From Microbacterium oxydans (GTDB lineage: Bacteria > Actinomycetota > Actinomycetes > Actinomycetales > Microbacteriaceae), in contig NZ_JYIW01000016.1 in the NCBI RefSeq assembly GCF_000956525.1, forward strand, positions 1-64,000: 64,000 nucleotides of DNA. The letters are read 5' to 3'. How positions within the stretch are numbered: position 1 is the first letter of the stretch; each line of letters opens with the position of its first letter. The notes under the pieces were generated by a model. That model searched no databases and was not told the DNA's origin. It saw only the letters and a list, made by a program, of their open reading frames with translations. Position numbers and translations under genes: made by a program. Shown piece by piece: positions 60,259 through 64,000 of the stretch.

Positions 60259-61983
60259 ATGGGCGCCCTTCGACAGGCTCAGGGACCCAGGATGCTCCGG
60301 CGCGGACTGCCGCGAGTGCCGGGCGGAGAGGCGTGGCCGCCGGCGACCGAGGTCGAGGCGGCGGTGGACGAGGGCCCTTCGACAGGCTCAGGGACCCAGG
60401 TTGTGGCGGCGGGCGGGGGCCCTTCGACAGGCTCAGGGACCCAGGTTTCTGAGGCGGGCGGGGGCCCTTCAACAGGCTCAGGGACCCAGGTTCCTGAGGC
60501 TGAGCCGGATGCTGTCGCTGAGCAGGAGCGGGTCGCTGAGCCTGTCGAAGCGCCCCACGCCTCGACCGCCCCCATTCGCCGCGGCCTCCCGCGCGTGCCC
60601 GGTGGCGAGCCCTGGCCGCCTGCTGAGGCGACCGCCCCTCGCGTGAGCGCCGGTGCGGCATCCGCTCCGGTCGAAGCATCCGCTCGCCCTGCTGCGCCCG
60701 CGGCAGCGGCGCCGATCGCCACCGCACCCGCGACAGCGGCTGCCGGTGCTGCGCCGGCACCCGCCGCGGCAACTGCAGACACGATGGTTCGGCGCGGCCT
60801 CCCACGTGTCGTCGGTGGAGAACCGTGGCCACCGGCCGGCACTGCTCCGATGGTCGGCCCTTCGACAGGCTCAGGGACCCAGGATGCGGATACAGGGACC
60901 CAGGTTGTGGATGCAGGCCCTTCGACAGGCTCAGGGACCCAACTTGCGGATGCAGGGGTCCCGGTTGCGGATGCAGGGGCGGCGGTCGCGATCCCCGCGC
61001 GGAGCATCGACGTCCCGCTGGCGTGGACGCGCACCGTCTGGAACGGCCGGGCGCCGCGTCAGCTCGCCGCGCCGGCGGCATCCGCTCGTCGTCGTCCGAC
61101 CTGGACGCAGGCGATCGCCGGGCTGATGGGTGCGGCAGCGCTCGGCGTGCTCGCCGGTGCGGCCGTCGCGCTCGTGCGCACGCTGCTGAGCTTCCCGTTC
61201 ATGCAGGACTTCCTGGCGGCGTTCCCCGGCGAGTACGAGTCGCCGATCGCGGTCGAGCCCGGCTTCGCGCCGTGGATCGGGTGGCAGCACTTCTTCAACG
61301 TGTTCCTGATGGTGCTGATCATCCGTTCAGGGCTCAGGGTGCGCACCGAGAAGCGTCCGACCGCGTTCTGGACCCCGCGGAACAACCCGAAGGGCAAGAT
61401 CAGCCTCACGCTGTGGTTCCACCAGGCGCTCGACATCCTGTGGCTGGTCAACGGGGTGATCTTCATCGTGCTGCTGATCGTGACCGGGCACTGGGTGCGC
61501 ATCGTGCCGACGAGCTGGGAGGTCTTCCCGAACGCGCTGTCGGCGGCGCTGCAGTACGTCTCGTTCGACTGGCCGCATGAGAACGGCTGGAACAACTACA
61601 ACAGCCTGCAGCAGCTCGCATACTTCGCGACCGTCTTCATCGCCGCCCCGCTCGCCGCGATCACCGGGTTCCGCATGTCGGGGCTGTGGCCGAAGAGGGC
61701 CGAGCGCCTGTCGAAGGCGTACCCGGTCGAGTGGGCCCGCGCGCTGCACTTCCCGATCATGCTGTACTTCGTGGCGTTCATCATCGCGCACGTCGCGCTC
61801 GTGATGCTCACCGGGTTCCTGCGCAACCTCAACCACATGTACGCCTCGCAGGATGCGGTGACGTGGACCGGCTTCTGGGTGTTCGTGGCATCCCTCGTGG
61901 TGATCGCCGCCGGCTGGTTCGCCGCTCGCCCACTCGTGATCGCCCCGATCGCGAAGGCCTTCGGCCAGGTCTCCAGTCGCTGA
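60259..61983 (+). CDS. cytochrome b/b6-domain membrane protein with triplicated RRGLPRVPGGExWPP motif and repeat-derived N-terminus
   Basis: A 574-residue protein in two halves. The C-terminal half (from about residue 280) has six hydrophobic helices and candidate haem ligands: GWQHFFNVFL, WFHQALDILWL, TGHWVR, ALHFPIMLYFVAFIIAHVAL. It resembles cytochrome b561/formate-dehydrogenase-gamma-like proteins. The N-terminal half is disordered, Ala/Pro-rich, and carries the motif RRGLPRV(P/V)GGE(A/P)WPP three times (about residues 14-28, 107-121, 178-192). It also contains five GPSTGSGTQ peptides (39-47, 54-62, 69-77, 200-208, 220-228) encoded by family A repeat units. The gene follows etfA by 2 bases, so it may be the membrane partner that takes electrons from ETF. 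ATG 60292 (giving MLRRGLPRV) is an alternative start, with AGGGA from a repeat at the right distance. Confidence 0.86.
   Translation: MGALRQAQGPRMLRRGLPRVPGGEAWPPATEVEAAVDEGPSTGSGTQVVAAGGGPSTGSGTQVSEAGGGPSTGSGTQVPEAEPDAVAEQERVAEPVEAPHASTAPIRRGLPRVPGGEPWPPAEATAPRVSAGAASAPVEASARPAAPAAAAPIATAPATAAAGAAPAPAAATADTMVRRGLPRVVGGEPWPPAGTAPMVGPSTGSGTQDADTGTQVVDAGPSTGSGTQLADAGVPVADAGAAVAIPARSIDVPLAWTRTVWNGRAPRQLAAPAASARRRPTWTQAIAGLMGAAALGVLAGAAVALVRTLLSFPFMQDFLAAFPGEYESPIAVEPGFAPWIGWQHFFNVFLMVLIIRSGLRVRTEKRPTAFWTPRNNPKGKISLTLWFHQALDILWLVNGVIFIVLLIVTGHWVRIVPTSWEVFPNALSAALQYVSFDWPHENGWNNYNSLQQLAYFATVFIAAPLAAITGFRMSGLWPKRAERLSKAYPVEWARALHFPIMLYFVAFIIAHVALVMLTGFLRNLNHMYASQDAVTWTGFWVFVASLVVIAAGWFAARPLVIAPIAKAFGQVSSR
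60265..60950 (+). repeat. family A units inside the cytochrome-b-like gene
   Basis: Units occur near 60268, 60376, 60418, 60463, 60859 and 60919, with decayed partial units near 60535 and 60895. In the main frame five units read GPSTGSGTQ; the first, at the start codon, reads ALRQAQGP in the same protein. The copies are near-identical at the DNA level (one has CAACAGG), suggesting recent spread within the gene. Confidence 0.9.
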
Positions 61984-61998
61984 CCCCCCCCACCCCCC

Positions 61999-62086
61999 TG
62001 CCGAGCGGCCCCCTTACACGCGAGCGGCCCCCCTGAGTGATGCATTCAGAGGGGCCGCTCGCACACAAAGGGGTGGCTCGGCAGGA
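61999..62086. repeat. family D nested palindrome, copy 2
   Basis: An inner pair GCGAGCGGCCCC (62020-62031) with GGGGCCGCTCGC (62051-62062) is enclosed by an outer pair CTGCCGAGC...CCCCTT (61999-62016) with AAGGGGTGGCTCGGCAG (62068-62084). The loop TGAGTGATGCATTCA is itself palindromic. It lies between convergent genes and matches the copy at 24205-24290. Confidence 0.85.
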
Positions 62087-62093
62087 GGGAGCG

Positions 62094-62600
62094 TCAGCGC
62101 GTGAAGCGGACCTCGGTCAGCGTCTCGCCGAGGAACGGCTCGGTGTGCTGTGCGCCGTCCAGCGTGAAGCCGTTGCGCGTGTAGAAGCGGTGCGCGCGGG
62201 GGTTGTCCTCGGCGACCCAGAGGTACAGCGGCTCATCCTTCTCGACCGCAGCGTCGAAGAGCTTCTGGCCGATGCCGGTGGAGTGCCACGCGTCGAGCAG
62301 GTAGATGAAGTAGAGCTCGCGGAACGCCGGAGCATCCTTGTCGCGAGCGGGCCCGGAGCCGGCGAAGCCGACGATCTCGCCGTCGACGAGTGCGGCGTTC
62401 ATCTTGAAGTCCGGACCCTGCGAGGCCCAGTGCGTCCACAGCTCGGCCATGCGGCGAGGGGACACCTTCTCGAGCGCAGCCTTGCTGATCAGGTGGTCGT
62501 AGGTCTCGTGCCAGCACTGGGCGTGCACGCGACCGAGGGCTTCCGCATCCACATCACGGACCGGACGGACGATGACTTCTGGCTGGGCTTCGGCGCTCAT
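62094..62600 (-). CDS. GNAT-family N-acetyltransferase
   Basis: The 168-residue protein has the GNAT fold: IVRPVRDVDAEALGRVHAQCWHETYDHLIS, then the acetyl-CoA loop YLLDAWHSTGIGQKLFDAAV (R/Q-x-x-G-x-G/A variant here GIGQKL), and C-terminal WVAEDNPRAHRFYTRNGFTLDG. It would acetylate an amine substrate; the acceptor is unknown. It converges with the cytochrome-b-like gene and is divergent from the thioesterase gene. Nothing else in the cluster points to its role. Confidence 0.88.
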   Translation of the reverse strand: MSAEAQPEVIVRPVRDVDAEALGRVHAQCWHETYDHLISKAALEKVSPRRMAELWTHWASQGPDFKMNAALVDGEIVGFAGSGPARDKDAPAFRELYFIYLLDAWHSTGIGQKLFDAAVEKDEPLYLWVAEDNPRAHRFYTRNGFTLDGAQHTEPFLGETLTEVRFTR

Positions 62601-62703
62601 GCGGCGACTCTACGCGGGGCGTGAGCGATCCGGAAATCGAGCGGATGCCGTCCGAACTCCCCGAACGGCAGATGGAGGATTCGCACAACGGAATTCGCCG
62701 TCC

Positions 62704-63291
62704 ATGCACTCATGGCTACGATCGATCCTCGTGAACGTGATCTGGCGCACCCTCCTCGTGATCCTCCGTGCCCGACGCCGCGTGCGCCGGGGGAAGACGC
62801 TCGACGCATCGTCCGTCAGCAGCATCCGGCTCACCACCTTGCCGACCGACATCGACATCCTGCGCCACATGAACAACGGCCGCTACCTGTCGCTGTTCGA
62901 CCTCGGACGATGGGATCTGCTCATCCGCACCGGCCTGTTCGACGCCATGAACGAACGGGGCTGGTACGCGGTCGTGTCGAGCGAGACCGTCACGTTCCGC
63001 AAGTCGCTGCAGCTCTGGCAGCGCTTCGACGTGCAGTCGCGTTTCATCGGTCACGACGACAAGGCGGTGTTCCTCGAGCACAGGGCGGTCGTCGACGGCG
63101 AGATCTACGCGCGCGTGATCGTGCGGTCGCGGATGCTGCGCCGCACCGGCGGCACGGTCAGCAACGAGGAGCTGTTCGCCGCGGTCGGCAAGCCGGAGGG
63201 CGTGCCGGAGATCGACCCGTGGGTGCATGACTGGGCCGCGGCATCCGCACTGCCGCCCGTGCGGCAGCCGGCTCCGAGCGTCTGGTCCTAG
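62704..63291 (+). CDS. hot-dog fold acyl-CoA thioesterase-like protein
   Basis: A 195-residue protein of the 4HBT_2-like thioesterase family: DIDILRHMNNGRYLSLFDLGRWDLLIRTGLFDAM (family DxxxHMNNxxY motif), VSSETVTFRKSLQLWQRFDVQSRFIGHDDKAVFLEHRAVVDGEIYARVIVRSRML. An N-terminal hydrophobic stretch LRSILVNVIWRTLLVILRARRRVRRG may anchor it to the membrane. ATG 62704 is used; GTG 62731 is possible. It probably hydrolyses an acyl-CoA thioester in the same metabolic setting as the acyl-CoA genes. Confidence 0.85.
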   Translation: MHSWLRSILVNVIWRTLLVILRARRRVRRGKTLDASSVSSIRLTTLPTDIDILRHMNNGRYLSLFDLGRWDLLIRTGLFDAMNERGWYAVVSSETVTFRKSLQLWQRFDVQSRFIGHDDKAVFLEHRAVVDGEIYARVIVRSRMLRRTGGTVSNEELFAAVGKPEGVPEIDPWVHDWAAASALPPVRQPAPSVWS

Positions 63292-63330
63292 TTCCGGTAT
63301 TCCGGTGGTCTGACGCGGTAGTTTAGGGCC

Positions 63331-64000
63331 GTGCTGGGGATCCTGACCACGACCGGACGCGTGCTGCTGCGGCACTGGCCTGCGCTCATGGCGTGGTATC
63401 TCGCCGGAGTGCTCGTGCAGTACGTGATAGCCCAGGTGGCGGGATTCATCGGTGCCTCCTCGGCGACGCTCGGCTTCCTCGTGCTGCCGATCGGGATCCT
63501 CGCGAGACTGATCAGTCTCGTCGCGATGTTCCTCGTGGTGCGTGGCGGTCTGCGCAATCTTCAGGAGGTCGCACCGCTCCCGGATGAGCCTGTCGAGCGT
63601 CGGCGCACCTTCCTCTCGGCCCTGCTCGCCGGCATCCTCCCCTTCTTCGCCGTGTACTGGGCCCAGGGCCTCCTGCGCGAAGACATCAACGCGTATTCGA
63701 TCCGTGCGCTCGAGGTGCGCACGGGCATCATCTGGACAGCCGGAGTCAACGGTGAAGGTCCGGTCAGCGACCAGGACACCGTGCTCAACCTGCCGTTCAA
63801 CGTCTGGACGATCTTGATCATCGTGCTGGCCTTCGCGGGAAGGTGGGCGTGGTCGAGATGGTCGGCGAAGCTCTCGACCTGGCTGTCGCCAGTCGCCGTC
63901 TACTTCGAGGTCGTCTGGGTCTTCTTCTCCGTCATCCTGCTCGGAGACCTCTTCGACATGATCAAGGCATGGGTGGACAGCCGTGCTGCGATGGCGTTCC
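63331..64000 (+). CDS. partial multi-pass membrane protein of unknown function (truncated by window end)
   Basis: An open frame begins at GTG 63331 and continues without a stop to the window edge, at least 223 codons. The translation (VLGILTTTGRVLLRHWPALMAWYLAGVLVQYVIAQVAGF...) has several hydrophobic helices (near codons 20-40, 50-70, 92-112, 155-167, 190-210) with basic loops such as DEPVERRRTF, so it is an integral membrane protein. No family could be named. It is 39 bases after the thioesterase gene on the same strand. The codon pattern is typical of neighbouring genes. Confidence 0.75.
   Translation, partial: MLGILTTTGRVLLRHWPALMAWYLAGVLVQYVIAQVAGFIGASSATLGFLVLPIGILARLISLVAMFLVVRGGLRNLQEVAPLPDEPVERRRTFLSALLAGILPFFAVYWAQGLLREDINAYSIRALEVRTGIIWTAGVNGEGPVSDQDTVLNLPFNVWTILIIVLAFAGRWAWSRWSAKLSTWLSPVAVYFEVVWVFFSVILLGDLFDMIKAWVDSRAAMAF

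Noticed and set aside
60259..60300. Frameshift or pseudogene in the cytochrome-b-like gene
   Set aside because: Despite many repeat units, one frame runs without interruption from the start to 61983 with all helices intact.

Overview
The window is GC-rich, tightly packed DNA from an actinobacterium. The best guess is Microbacteriaceae, probably Microbacterium or a close relative. Signs are GC-biased codon use, frequent GTG starts, many ATGA stop/start overlaps, an actinobacterial-type XylA, alditol oxidase and GH51, and a striking excess of GGATGCC/GGCATCC words. No rRNA, tRNA, CRISPR array, prophage or transposase gene was seen. It reads as a chromosomal island for catabolism of sugars and short-chain acyl-CoAs. 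The genus is inferred, not proven.

Layout. (1) 1-3157: a partial gene, a GntR/HutC regulator, rbsD, rbsK and a divergent transaldolase/FSA-like aldolase. (2) 3337-10794: a FadR-type regulator and all six enzymes expected for non-phosphorylative L-fucose breakdown to pyruvate and lactate (mutarotase, dehydrogenase, lactonase, dehydratase, keto-deoxy-fuconate dehydrogenase, diketo hydrolase), interrupted by a DUF559-type nuclease-like gene. (3) 10897-16793: a LacI regulator, a D-tagatose/D-psicose 3-epimerase-like enzyme and an RbsABC-type sugar importer. (4) 17001-22357: a minus-strand six-gene operon of unknown substrate (cupin phosphoglucose isomerase, FGGY kinase, hydroxyacid dehydrogenase, AroE-like dehydrogenase, phosphotriesterase-like hydrolase, ABM protein). 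(5) 22588-24144: a CGNR zinc-finger protein and an EamA exporter. (6) 24382-30676: GntR-prpD-prpB-prpC (2-methylcitrate cycle) and an MFS carrier. (7) 30853-49323: pentose and hemicellulose use: GH51 arabinofuranosidase with its ABC importer and LacI, alditol oxidase, an SDR epimerase, LacI-araD-araB-araA, aldose 1-epimerase, xylB, xylA and a ROK regulator. (8) 49333-50788: an ABM membrane protein and an orphan LuxR response regulator. (9) 50824-56818: thiolase, mmsA, acyl-CoA dehydrogenase, mmsB and enoyl-CoA hydratase (valine/isobutyryl-CoA breakdown). (10) 56918-64000: YdeI-like, SRPBCC and MarR genes, etfBA, a repeat-laden cytochrome-b-like membrane protein, a GNAT, a hot-dog thioesterase and a partial membrane protein.

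How it works together. Sugars enter by two ABC systems and are channelled through isomerases, kinases and dehydrogenases. Propionyl-CoA, a product of the valine branch, would be consumed by the methylcitrate cycle, and acyl-CoA dehydrogenase electrons would leave by EtfAB. Local regulators sit beside clear palindromic operators. One operator type (ACCTGTNATNACAGGT) recurs at three promoters 20 kb apart and ties regions 1, 3 and 4 into one probable regulon.

The gaps are filled by at least four families of palindromic repeats (A to D below). Family A also lies inside two coding sequences: xylA, and the cytochrome-b-like gene downstream of etfA, where it is translated as repeated GPSTGSGTQ peptides.
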